Shown here one piece after another: positions 54,214 to 64,000 of a stretch of DNA of 64,000 nt. The number at the start of each line of letters is the position of its first letter. Within the stretch, counting starts at the first letter, position 1. The stretch comes from Nematopogon swammerdamellus (taxonomy: Eukaryota; Arthropoda; Insecta; Lepidoptera; Adelidae). The notes below the pieces were generated by a model. That model saw nothing but the letters and a program-made list of their open reading frames with translations, was not told the origin of the DNA and made no database searches. Both the position numbers and the translations under genes were made by a program. The stretch covers positions 8,453,347-8,517,346 of the forward strand of contig OX336355.1 of the NCBI GenBank assembly GCA_946902875.1. Direction: 5' to 3'.

Positions 54214-55158
54214 TATACAGGGTGGTCCAAAAATCGTGGACCAAACGAAACAGGGAGGTAGAGGGGTTATTTGCAGTAAAAAATCCCTCCATGACAGGGT
54301 CCTATCTTGAACTTCTTAAAAGTTTTGACTATTTTAGTCTTTTTTTAATAAAATTCCATAATTTGTAATAATAAGGCAATTAAAAAAAAAAGTCAATAAA
54401 AAATTAAAAAATTAATGGTCATTAATTGGTTCTAGAGGATGTATCATCACTACAAAAATGTTTTTATAATAGTGAATATCATGATTTATGAATAATGGAA
54501 TTTTATTCAATATTATTTAAGTGTTATGAAAAATTATTTCTATCTTTAGAACCTTACTGTGAAAAAAAATGTACTACTAAAACATGACCCCGTATGAAAA
54601 TAACTTGCCTATTTAATGGCGATTAAAATAAGGTATAACACACTGCTGTTTGTAGCAAAATTATTTTTTTATGTATTTTTTTTCATAGCAAAGACTAAAT
54701 TAAGGTAAATCAGAGTATAGTAAAAAATTTTACTGTGATGTTTTATTTCACATCAGCTCTTCGTAAAACGTTTTTCGATCGAATTTTAGAAAGAAAGAGA
54801 TTATCTGTCTCTTTTTCACACTAAGGAACTGAATGCGAAATTAACAATAACTCACTCGCTTGCTGCGTGGAATGCTTTTGTTTTTTCATCTTTTGTTTGC
54901 GTGCACCACAGTCGGCCGGCGGCGGCGGATGTCGCTTACCAACCGGTTTAGTTACTCGCTATCTGCCTGTTACACCACACGTGATCTCTGTTACTCTACC
55001 CGACGAATTTCGCTATTACTTGGACCTTGTGTTGTGATCTACCAATTTGTGACCCACGCTTGCTATTACGGACTCTGTGATTTATTGCCTACCTGTGTGT
55101 GACCTGTGCTTCTTACCCATTTGGACTTTGTGTTGCTTGCTACCGGACTTGGCTGGAT

Positions 55159-56443
55159 ATGGCCGATGTAAGACGAGTGGAGTATACCCAGCGTGAGTAT
55201 GCAGAAATGCATTACCTGTATGGCTTTTGCGATGGAAATGCTCGGGCTGCTGCCAGAGAATATCGCCGACGTTACCCGAACCGTGACCGCTTTCCCGACC
55301 ACAGGATTTTTGTCCGCGTTCACGCTGCTTACACGGGAGGTTACTTACCTGGTCAACATCATGCAGAAGATGGTCGTGGTCGGCCAGCGATTCATGATGA
55401 TCAAGAAGAAGAACAAATACTCCGTGCACTAGAAATGGACCCCACCACGAGCCAGCGTCGCATATCCCGAAACTTGGGTATTCCTAAGTCGGTAGTTCAA
55501 CGTTACGTAAAGAGAAATCATTTACATGCGTACCACGTACAACGAATCCAAGCGTTATTACCAGCAGACTTTGAAAACAGAGTGCAGTTTTGCAGAGAAA
55601 TGCTACGACGTCATAGAGCTGACCCACAATTTTTCAACAAAATTTTGTGGTCTGACGAATCAAGTTTTAGAAGAATTGGAATCTTTAACATTCATAACTT
55701 GCACTATTACGCTGTCGTTAATCCACACATAGTTAGAAATGACAAGTTCCAACACCAGTTTGGCGTCAACATGTGGGCTGGGATCATTGGCGGACACCTT
55801 GTAACATTCGAATAGCCACCAAGATTGAATGGTGCTCTGTATTTAGAATTTCTACAAAATAACTTGCACGAAATACTGCGCCAAGCTGAAATTCCAGAGG
55901 ATTTGGTTAATAACATGTGGCTGCAACAAGATGGCGCGCCACCACACTACGCTCGGGCAGTCCGACAATATTTAAACGCCCAGTAGGCCTATTACGAGTT
56001 TCGCTACGCCGGCTACGCCGAGGTGTAGCATGCGTAGAGAGCGTAAGCGTCTGCGCGGAAGCGAATGCGATAGATTTGCGAACTCTCTTCCGCGCAGCGA
56101 CTTACGTTCTCTACGCACGCTACACCTCGGCGTAGCCGGCGTAGCGAATCTCGTGATAGCCCTGCAGTATCCAAATCGTTGGATTGGTCGAGGTGGAACA
56201 ATCCAATGGCCAGCGAGATCTCCGGATCTAAACCCCATTGATTTTTTTTTGTAGGGATATTTGAAAGAGGTGGTGTACGAAAAAGAGAACCGGACAGAAC
56301 AAGAATTAAGAAATAAAATAGAGATAGCGACAGAAAATGTTAAACTCAACAGAAACGCATTTCGTAAATTGCGAAATAATTTTATTAGACGATGTCGTGC
56401 ATGTATTGCCGCTAGAGGAAGGAATTTCGAACAATTTTTGTAG
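55159..56443 (+). pseudogene. DD41D transposase, inactivated
   Basis: Cuts and pastes its element when intact. The start ATG at 55159 (MADVRRVEYTQREYAEMH) is preferred over 55099 because the conserved helix-turn-helix region (DUF4817-like, GFCDGNARAAAREYRRRYP) begins there. A second helix-turn-helix (TTSQRRISRNLGIPKSVVQR) follows. Catalytic blocks: first Asp in ILWSDESSF, second in WLQQDGAPPH, third in RSPDLNPIDFF; 41 residues lie between the second and third once the insertion is discounted. Lesions: TAG at 55813-55815, a 181-bp MITE at 55984-56164 bringing an in-frame TAG, and TAG in place of Trp at 56252-56254. The full frame would be about 366 codons, ending RGRNFEQFL. Confidence 0.88.
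55984..56164. mobile_element. 181-bp MITE nested in the transposase
   Basis: The left end TAGGCCTATTACGAG pairs with the right end read in complement, CAGGGCTATCACGAG. Similarity continues inward through CGCTACGCCGGCTACGCCGA and GTGTAGC to about 65 bases per arm. CAG flanks both sides (55981-55983, 56165-56167), and removing one CAG restores the host frame. GC-rich, unlike its host. A 3-base duplication recalls PIF/Harbinger elements, but CAG is not their TWA target, so the superfamily is open. Confidence 0.85.
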
Positions 56444-57008
56444 ATATGTGTTATTTCTATCTAATAAAAAAAATTATAATTCGATAATTGTTTTTTTTTA
56501 CTATCCTCTGATTTACCTTAATTTAGTCTTTGCTATGAAAAAAAATACATAAAAAAATAATTTTGCTAGAAACAGCAGTGTGTTATACCTCATTTTAATC
56601 GCCATTAAATAGGCAAGTTATTTTCATACGGGGTCATGTTTTAGTAGTACATTTTTTTTCACAGTAAGGTTCTAAAGATAGAAATAATTTTTCATAACAC
56701 TTAAATAATATTGAATAAAATTCCATTATTCATAAATCATGATATTCACTATTATAAAACCATTTTTGTAGTGATGATACATCCTCTAGAACCAATTAAT
56801 GATCATTAATTTTTTCATTTTTTATTGACTTTTTTTTTTAATTGCCTTATTATTACGAATTATGGAATTTTATTAAAAAAAGACTAAAATAGTCAAAACT
56901 TTTAAGGAGTTCAAGATAGGACCCTGTCATGGAGGGATTTTTTACTGCAAATAACCCCCTCTACCTCCCTGTTTCGTTTGGTCCACGATTTTTGGACCAC
57001 CCTGTATA

Positions 57009-57409
57009 AAAAACATTATAAAGTTTGCATAGAATATATAAAAAAAAACTTTAGTTTGAAATGTTTGGTGTGTGGCGTGGACACTATGTCAATATCCAAA
57101 TTGTACTTTGAAAATATGCTTTAGGTTCAATTCAGATGGACAGATGTCATAGAATAGAACTCTTAGATAGATAAGAACTTGACTCGCAAAGAAGCAAAGT
57201 ATTAGTTAAAGTATTGTCATGTTAGAGGAAAATTATTCGTAATGTCCCGAATAAAAGGGTCACTTTTGAATGGAACTGTAAAAAATTAAAGTTCTAAGTG
57301 TGGTCAAGTAAATTTTTTGCTTTGTCTGAAAGTGGCGCTGCGTCTGACATCACCATTATTTAGGACTGCAGGTGTTCAGAACGTATTTTACCTACGTTTG
57401 CGGTATTCT
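57009..57409. other. No gene seen
   Basis: Begins with the A-rich end of the LINE-D tail, then unassigned sequence. Confidence 0.4.
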
Positions 57410-57995
57410 TAGGGTTTCGTACAAACAATAATAAAAAGTAACCCTAGTAAACTTATGGTGCAGAGGTATTCCGATGTTCATCTGTCCGTCTGTCTGTCGC
57501 AAGGCTTTAACTTTTAAACGGGTAATATGTAGTAGAATATTTTATTGTGAATACGTACAGATAATATGGTTTTATAAGTCAATTTCCTAAAAAAATATTG
57601 TTTATGCCTCCGAAAACATTCAAAAAAAAAATGGGGCTTGATATTTATATATAAATTTTATAATAAATAAAATAAAAAATAAAATAAAATAATTTATTAT
57701 AAGCTAGTGGACATTACAGGGTGTAAATATGGACAGGTGGTATTTATGTATGTACATGTATGAACATTACAGGAAAACTATAACGAAGGTCAGATTTTAT
57801 TACCTTACTTGATATTACTATTTAAATCAAAGTATAAAAATTTCCTGATCTGAGATAAAAATCTAACCTCTTCCACATGATACTTTTCCATACTACTTTA
57901 AAAATGTCCGATTGAGAAACTAAGTGTAATGAAATGATACGGTGCTTGTTGATACGGAACCCGCAGCGCGCGAGTTTCACTCGAATTTGACCTGT
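57410..57995. mobile_element. Rep-P variant, decayed
   Basis: TCTTAGGGTTTCGTACAAAC with TCATCTGTCCGTCTGTCTGT at one end, and ATACGGAACCCGCAGCGCGC with GAGTTTCACTCGAATTTGAC at the other, like the two Rep-P ends. The middle is AT-rich and may contain an insertion. Confidence 0.5.
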
Positions 57996-58197
57996 TTTTA
58001 TTCGTGGTTCACGCCGTAGCTTCATTTTAAGTGCGATTTCATACGCCATAAATTTTACTGTCGCGACGCAAAGAAAATTCCTTAGAATTTCTTAAATAGG
58101 CCAACTTTAAATTATTTTTTCAATGCCTAGACAATGGTTGTATGCGCTTACTTGACCTATGCGCCACTAGCCTAGGTATGCGCTTTCTTGACTAAAA

Positions 58198-58456
58198 GAA
58201 AACCGGCCAAGTGCGAGTCGGACTGGCGCACCGAGGATTCCACACAAAAAAAAAAAGAGATTTCTTGTGTGGGGAAAACCTTAATTTTTACTTTTTGTAT
58301 TTTTTATTGATTGTTGTTATGCTCGCCATAATAACACATTCTGTCAAAATTTCAACCGGCTAGCTGTTACGGTTCCAAAGATACAAACATCGAACGGACG
58401 GACGGACAGACAGACAGACGACGTAGGCTTCCGTACGGGATACGGAAACCTGAAAA
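58198..58456 (+). mobile_element. Rep-P, compact copy
   Basis: AAAACCGGCCAAGTGCGAGT, CAAAATTTCAACCGGCTAGC, CGGACGGACGGACAGACAGA, then GTAGGCTTCCGTACGGGATA and CGGAAACCTGAAAA. Confidence 0.88.
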
Positions 58457-59683
58457 ATCTATAAATCTGTGCGTACTACACTGTAATCTAAGAGCTTCGA
58501 CCTCGGACATAATACACTCATTTTACTTCCATGTACCCAATCAACCATATTTGGCACGGTGATGTCTAGTCTACCTATTAAGCAAACTGAATTCTACCAC
58601 ATTGAAACGGAACTTTGTGTGTAAACCATAGTTTAAACAGAGATAGAGTCTCCTTTTACTATGGTGTAAACTAACAAAGGTTAATTCGGTGCTGCTGCTT
58701 CATTTTGTTAACAAAATCTCTATTAACCCAGATACTATTTCCCATTTGAATTTAATCTCTCCATAACACACGGCAATACACTTTACTGAAATAAACACTT
58801 GACTAATTAATGTCACCATTATTCTGGTTTGCGAATTGGTCATACTCTCATCATCATTACCTGTAAGAGCGTCGTTACATACCACATGATATCTATAAAG
58901 GCGAAGTCAGAGGCGTATTCACGGACGGTGCGGTGGGGGCCCCTTGACCCCCCGCTTGAAAGGGAGGGGCCCTTTATCTCCTGCCTCATATTGTTTATTG
59001 ATCATTCATTCGTTCACTCGTACTTGTCACCATTTGCTCTACCCGGTTCGATTACACCCACGAAGAAGAACCAGTAAGAAACTTCCCAGGGTATGATTTT
59101 TTCCATACATATTATTACAAGTATAATATTATTATTTGTAATCAACGGCACAATGTTGAAACATACGTTTCCTCCTTCCTTCCACCTTACACTTAGTTTT
59201 AGTATATTTTAATAAATTCTTCATTAGGTGAATTTAATTCTAAATAGTTTTATTAAATATGTATATTAAGTGACTAGCCACATAATAACATCGCCCACAT
59301 TCTATAGAAAACACGGCTTAAGAGCAAGATTAACAATTTTACTGAGAGTTCTGACTACAATGACTTAATAAAGTATATTAGGTATAAAGACCCTTTGTTT
59401 TTCATACGTAATTTATAAGAACTTAATTATGTTATTAAATAACTGCATATAATTTCTTTACATAACTAGATCATAACGCCTGATCGACGGGTAGAAGACA
59501 GGTACTCAAAATTATGCATAACTGCACTGTGTGAAATTTTAATGCACCACTGAACTGAAAGGGCAAGTATCTACCGAAAACTGAATTTTGTGCCACGACT
59601 TCGGGTCTAAACTTTAATTTCGTTCCCCACAGCAAGCGTAAATCCAAACGTCTTTATGGAGGGTTAAAAGTGTGTATAAAGTT
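58457..59683. other. No gene seen
   Basis: AT-rich. GCCCCTTGACCCCCCGC near 58939 is a small GC-rich patch. GATTACACCCACGAAGAA near 59050 recurs from 47910. Confidence 0.35.
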
Positions 59684-59765
59684 TACCAGAGTTCTTGCAG
59701 CACAACACTGATTACTCTGCTTATCCCGTTTTTCGGGATTCAGCGTGTGTGATATGTATGTATGT
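59684..59765 (+). mobile_element. Rep-C hairpin-end fragment
   Basis: TTTACCAGAGTTCTTGCAGC, ACAACACTGATTACTCTGC, hairpin ATCCCGTTTTTCGGGAT and GCGTGTGTGATATGTATG. Both hairpin arms still pair although the loop differs from other copies. Confidence 0.85.
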
Positions 59766-59955
59766 AAAAGTGTCCTATAAATAATCTGAACAATATATTT
59801 AACCACCCGCGACCTCGCAATAACTGAAATTACACCTCGCTAAACATATTATAGAAACACTTAATTTTTTCACATACAAAATGTTTATTTTGACTGCATT
59901 TCTTAGTGGCTTCACTATTCTGGATTTGATGACTGGAAATGTTATAGCTTTCATT

Positions 59956-60115
59956 TTTAGGTTTCCGTACCCCGTACGGTAGCCTACGCCGTCTGTTTGT
60001 ATATCTGTCTGTCTGTCTGCCCGTCCGTCAGTGCGTCCGTCCGCCTGTCTGTCCATCCGACCGACCGATGCCTGTATCTTTGGAACCGTGATAGCTAGCC
60101 GGTTGAATTCTTTGT
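59956..60115 (+). mobile_element. Rep-P 5' part with (TCTG)n
   Basis: TTTAGGTTTCCGTACCCCGT, AGCCTACGCCGTCTGTTTGT, TCTGTCTGTCTGTCTGCCCG and AACCGTGATAGCTAGCCGGT. The right limit is uncertain. Confidence 0.8.
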
Positions 60116-61049
60116 AAAATGTGACAACATAACTTCTTTTGCCACATATTTACCGAAATGTAGCAAGGGGGTGCTTATACATTGTACCCCCAAGCTCTTA
60201 TCTAAATAGGCCACTGTCTGGTGCGTTGCGCGAGAAGTAATAACTGTGTCTTTATGGCGTCAGGGATATTGTATGTTTTACGAGGGACCTGGTATTTGCG
60301 GTTGTGTTTATAACGACTTGCTGGCTTGCTGGGGGCGTTAACCTTCAAGTTGCTTTGTTTATTCAGCATTAGCAGGAGGGTGAAATGGCGGACTTTTTGT
60401 ATTTTTGTAAAATTTTTATCGGCCTTTTGATGCTATTCAGTAGCAACAATAGGAATATCGCATAATCCTGGCCTTTTTCTACATGGTGTTTTAATGGCGT
60501 TGGTATAATTTTTAAAGGGTTTTCTGTATATTAAACTGAAATATTACCGGAAAACTATAAGCTATTTTGAATTCCACAAAACTATATGTACAATTACCAT
60601 TTATTCAGCGCGCGGTCGCAAAAAAGTGGAATAGCGGGAACGTCGCGCTAAATCGCGCGCGAAATCATATCTCAGTAAAAAATAATTTTATTTCTATGAA
60701 TTTTATTTATTTATCATACTTTACTTACTTTTATTTATAAAACTTACCCTGGGCAGATGTTTTTTGTGAATATCTGCCGAACATGAAATCAACACGCGCC
60801 TATAGTAGTATAAAAACCTCCTGTCAAGTCGGGCAATAAAGTTGTATAGAATACTTTCTAAAATTGAATACTTCAGCTTAAAAAAATTAAAACGGTAATT
60901 CCTTTTTATTGCAATGTTATTTGACTAGTAAAAATTATTAAATACCTCAGTTACACTATACTAAACAAACAAATATTGTGTGCATTTAGTACTGAAAAGA
61001 GTGCAACAATAATTCAAATGACGAGCGATATATGTGTGCGTCATCAAGT
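60116..61049. other. No gene seen
   Basis: AT-rich, with a GCGCGCGG-type patch near 60607-60662. Confidence 0.35.
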
Positions 61050-61195
61050 TCTATCATTTTGCTAACTATCAAGTTTCTACGTTACTTAGTTTTCGAGAAA
61101 AACCTCTGTGACAGACGGACGGACGGACATGGGAACGATCTTATTAGGGTTAAATTTTTTTCCTTTTAACGTACGGAACCCTAAAAAACACCCAA
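61050..61195 (+). mobile_element. Rep-P variant 3' part
   Basis: CTCTGTGACAGACGGACGGA and AACGTACGGAACCCTAAAAA. Confidence 0.65.
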
Positions 61196-61700
61196 AATCT
61201 AACACCTTGCATACTACCTGTTGCATGAGAGAGGCCCACGTCTTCACATAATGCCACTTACCACTATCACATACGGCATACCGTCAATGAATGGATGACG
61301 TGAAAATAGTTCACAGATCCTCAAATTATATCTTTCAGCGAGTCTTTCAGTTCACCCAGCAAACCACAACTAACGTATGTATTGTACACAACGTTTCGGT
61401 AAAAAGAGCCACGCACCAATAGGCTAAATCGTTGAGGTTGATAGTGAGGAGGGTCGGGTATTACCAAAAACTAGGCATCGTTTTAACATTTTCGCCGACC
61501 CTTTCCCAACGCGCCGCTCTGTACCTAAATACATTTATTTCCCGTATTCGCCGAGCGTTGTCTGTGTATAGCGTTCTAACTGCAATCCCTTCCCACACGC
61601 GAAACCCTAAACAATTCAAAGGGATAGCACTGCCTGTATTCATACATTACAGACATATTTACTTCCTACTCGTTCAAGTCGGTTAAAAATGAGATTATAT
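61196..61700. other. No gene seen
   Basis: Overlapping ORFs at 61432-61686 without motif. Confidence 0.35.
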
Positions 61701-61932
61701 AATATTACAAGCTGTGCCCGCGGCTCCGCCCGCTCTCATATTTCACTTCACTGCTAACCTCATAAGCTATTTAGCGTGATAGTAAGTAGCCTATAGTTGA
61801 TGGGAAGAATCAAGCTATCCGTAGAATTTTGTTTTATTAAAATCGGTTCAGTGGTTCTCGAGTTATAAGCGGACAGACAGACACTCAGACACTCAGACAG
61901 AAAGCAGACGTTGGATTTTATTATAGGTAAGG
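61701..61932 (+). mobile_element. Interspersed repeat with GCCCGCGGCTCCGCCCGC head
   Basis: CAAGCTGTGCCCGCGGCTCC, TTATTAAAATCGGTTCAGTG, GCGGACAGACAGACACTCAG and GGATTTTATTATAGG. The order head, AAAATCGGTTCAG, (CAGA)n, short AT end is common in butterfly and moth genomes in my experience. No coding and no clear inverted ends. Confidence 0.6.
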
Positions 61933-62002
61933 ATAAGGAAGGATGTAGTATGTCTTACTATTTCATAAGAGTCTATAATATCTCACATTGCTAAGAATGA
62001 TC

Positions 62003-62333
62003 CTTTTTTTCTATGGAAACAGACACGGTTGGCTACATCACCTACAATCTACAACATCCGTGATGTCAGCCCATAACACCGGGCGAACTTGGTGCCACGT
62101 CAGTGCTTCCCTTCGGTCGTACCGGCTACACTGAACTGGACGGATAACACAAACTATTTACATAGCCGTTTCGACCGACCTTTCATTCATTGCGGTGGTA
62201 CCAATCCGGGCGGGTTAAACCCTACCACCTAGTAATATAAGATGGGAGTCATATCCCTTAGTCGCCTTTTATGACATACACGGGGAGAGATGCAGTGGGG
62301 CTATTCTTTTAAAGTACCGGCCCCACACGGTAC
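62003..62333 (-). mobile_element. Chimeric SINE: Rep-C head, GATATGACTCCC bridge, SINE-A body
   Basis: On the minus strand: GTACCGTGTGGGGCCGGTAC and AAAAGGCGACTAAGGGATAT are Rep-C, then GACTCCCATCTTATATTACT leads straight into the SINE-A body at AGGTGGTAGGGTTTAAC. The SINE-A tRNA-like head is absent. It differs from the 35335 and 39964 chimeras in the join. Confidence 0.9.
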
Positions 62334-62779
62334 ATAATATACAATACCCTCAGTTAAATCAACAATACTGCAAGAATCACTTCACTCTGTAATAAATGTA
62401 TGGTAAATTTGAGTACTAATGCTAGATATTATATGTGGCGAAAACATGATTTTATAAAATTTTCTCGATAGAAAAAAAAGTACAAAGTTATCTCCAAACC
62501 GTCAATAAAACCGCGAGTATTTAATAAATACGCAAATTTAGATCACGAAACTTTGCATAATATCTTTGGTGTCAAGATAAAGCAGGTCCTAGGCATTTGA
62601 CATTTTAAAAATAACCATTATTTTCATCGTAAAAACCAATTACCTGAAATTTGAGACCTAGATGAAATTATCGAGTACGTTTCTTTCGTTCTCTCACCGA
62701 TTTACTATCGCCCTATTCCTCCCTTTTTCTTGCATCCTATAGACTCTTAAACACTTCATTGGCCGGTGGTGCGATGATG
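62334..62779. other. No gene seen
   Basis: AT-rich unassigned sequence. Confidence 0.35.
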
Positions 62780-63100
62780 AATCGAGGTCCAATTGAGAAT
62801 CACACCTGATCGGTCAGAACTTGGTTGGGATGGATGACCGTTCGACCGATGAGGTCACCTAGACCTTGGATCGGATTCCACTCCACGTAAAGCTGTAGGT
62901 TACTTACCTTAAACATACCTCGCCGTCCGGAATGGTACCACCGCACCACTGAAATTAAGATGGTCAAAACGACTGTGAAACAGTGTTTTCTGTCAACTTC
63001 AGTGTAGACGGTAAGACCAAAGGGGTGCTCCCCTGGTGCTGACTTCACGGGTGTAGTAGGTGATGTAGCCAAAACGTGTCAGGTTTCATAACAATAAAAA
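62780..63100 (+). mobile_element. SINE-A, old diverged copy
   Basis: GGATGGATGACCGTTCGACC, GGATCGGATTCCACTCCACG, ATGGTACCACCGCACCACTG and GTAGGTGATGTAGCCAAAAC follow SINE-A order with many substitutions. Head largely retained. Confidence 0.75.
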
Positions 63101-63404
63101 CTTCGTACCGTCCTGCTATTATAGAAGTCCGTTAAAAATTAGATTATATATTTTGTCTGGCTGGCTGTTCCATCAACTTCATTCAGGTGACTTTTCGAAC
63201 CGAAATTTTCATTACGATTTTCATGACGTCATCGCACTTCTGAATTGCCGACACTGTCCGATGCGTGCTGCCCGTCCGGTGCTGACGAGTGAACGCACTT
63301 CTATAGCAAACCACAATCCACACTGACGGCGCCAAGTGTCTCGCGTATCCATAAAAATAAAAATAAAACATACAAAGAATACTACTTAAAATCTGTACTG
63401 TGTG

Positions 63405-63725
63405 TCGGCCGGTCCTTAAGAAAAGCCTCACTGCATCTCTCCCTGTGCATGTCGTAAAAGGCGACTAAGGGATAAGGCAAGATGCCGTGCATAAGGGCGA
63501 CAGGCTAGCAACCTCTCACCTTGGCACGGTCTTTCGACCGAGTCATGCAGGAGGTGGGCTTTCGTGCCTTACTTGCTGCCTGATAGTTATCTTGTCCGAA
63601 TACTTTGCTAAACGTGGTGGTCGGTGTTGTGCTGTAATTTACCAGAGTACTTGCAGCGCAACATCGATTACTCTGCTTACCCCGACTGTCGGGATACGGC
63701 GTGTGGTGTGTATGTATGTGTATGT
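63405..63725 (+). mobile_element. Rep-C, nearly full length
   Basis: GTCCTTAAGAAAAGCCTCAC, ATGTCGTAAAAGGCGACTAA, CACCTTGGCACGGTCTTTCG, CTTACTTGCTGCCTGATAG, TACCCCGACTGTCGGGATAC and GTGTGTATGTATGTG. The overlapping + ORF 63487-63846 is translation of the repeat. Confidence 0.9.
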
Positions 63726-64000
63726 TAAAATCTGTTTGATCCGATGCGTACGATGCGTACAAGGCGAACTTGTGGACGTATACCCGCGACCAGGCACAAA
63801 GTTTCATGGCCAGAAGCCAGTATGGCTATCAAATATAAGGCTTTAAGGTGATTCCTAAAACGTTTACGCAAAATGTTCCAACAGCTTCTCGAATCCATCA
63901 ATGCCATAATCAAGCTTGCAGGTCGAGTGATGCAAAATAGTTTTAACCCCGACCCTTTAGAAGCATTTCCCGCCAAGTGATTTCCCAAGGGGCCACGTCG
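63726..64000. other. No gene seen
   Basis: A small direct repeat GATGCGTACGATGCGTAC at about 63743-63760. The rest is unassigned up to the window edge. Confidence 0.35.

Larger units (their letters stand above)
54214..57008 (+). mobile_element. DD41D Tc1/mariner-type transposon with long inverted repeats
   Basis: 2.8 kb, flanked by TA. It starts TATACAGGGTGGTCCAAAAA and ends with the complement. Left repeat about 54214-54727 and right repeat about 56493-57008: roughly 515 bases each, highly similar, far longer than the usual 30-200 bases of this superfamily. Between them is one transposase frame (55159-56443), now broken. The spacing of the catalytic residues fits the DD41D group, to which the insect rosa elements are assigned (from memory). 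It inserted into a LINE-D tail and later received a 181-bp MITE. Confidence 0.88.

Noticed and set aside
63487..63846. 119-aa ORF
   Set aside because: It translates Rep-C; the same peptide (LTCCLI...EYFAKRGGRCCAVIY) appears at 40383-40613 from another Rep-C copy and is not a gene.

Overview
This window looks like insect nuclear DNA, most likely from a moth or butterfly. It is AT-rich, has no bacterial-style gene packing, and is filled with degraded mobile elements: tRNA-headed SINEs, 3' ends of LINEs, short inverted-repeat DNA elements, and the TTCCGTAC / GTGCGAGTCGGACTCG repeat and (GAT)n-tailed RTE ends that I associate with Lepidoptera. No complete host gene is visible. The window is best read as intergenic or large-intron sequence, with one possible host exon at 42519-42604 (+) and a weaker one at 20283-20342 (-).

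Repeat names used here. SINE-A: tRNA-like head and a tail ending GTGTCAGTTTCCATAAA; about 13 copies. SINE-B: tRNA-like head and a tail ending GACTCAGCCACCCATA; 3 copies plus a tail fragment. Rep-C: about 300 bp, starts TACCGTGTGGGG and ends with an ACCCCGATTGTCGGGAT hairpin; 8 copies. LINE-D and LINE-E: two related CR1/Jockey-like retrotransposons, seen as C-terminal coding and 3' tails. RTE and LINE-F: other LINE 3' coding ends. Rep-P: TTCCGTAC repeat with an internal (CAGA)n tract.

Layout. 1-5 kb: mostly unassigned DNA with a perfect 58-bp inverted repeat (1645-1794). 5-21 kb: dense SINE/LINE debris, a TTAA-flanked element inside Rep-P (8732-9213), and at 17108-18889 an inverted-repeat element carrying a frameshifted two-exon small gene. 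21-29 kb: sparse, with two fold-back elements. 29.3-32.8 kb: a large element with about 475-bp terminal inverted repeats and an 85-codon ORF. 33-41 kb: Rep-C, Rep-P and two chimeric Rep-C/SINE-A copies that share a junction. 41.4-43.8 kb: repeat-poor, holding the best host-exon candidate. 46.87-47.71 kb: an element with nine copies of a CCACTGTCC subterminal motif. 50.9-52.9 kb: a CpG-rich block with five hairpins sharing the loop CTTGG. 53.4-53.7 kb: a hAT transposase remnant. 54.2-57.0 kb: the best-preserved transposon, a DD41D Tc1/mariner-type element with about 515-bp inverted repeats, inactivated by two stop codons and a nested 181-bp element. 57-64 kb: Rep-P, SINE-A and Rep-C copies.

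No operon-like cooperation is expected. The relationships that matter are nesting (which element sits in which) and sharing of 3' tails or 5' heads between families. All family names rest on reading the sequence; no database search was run.
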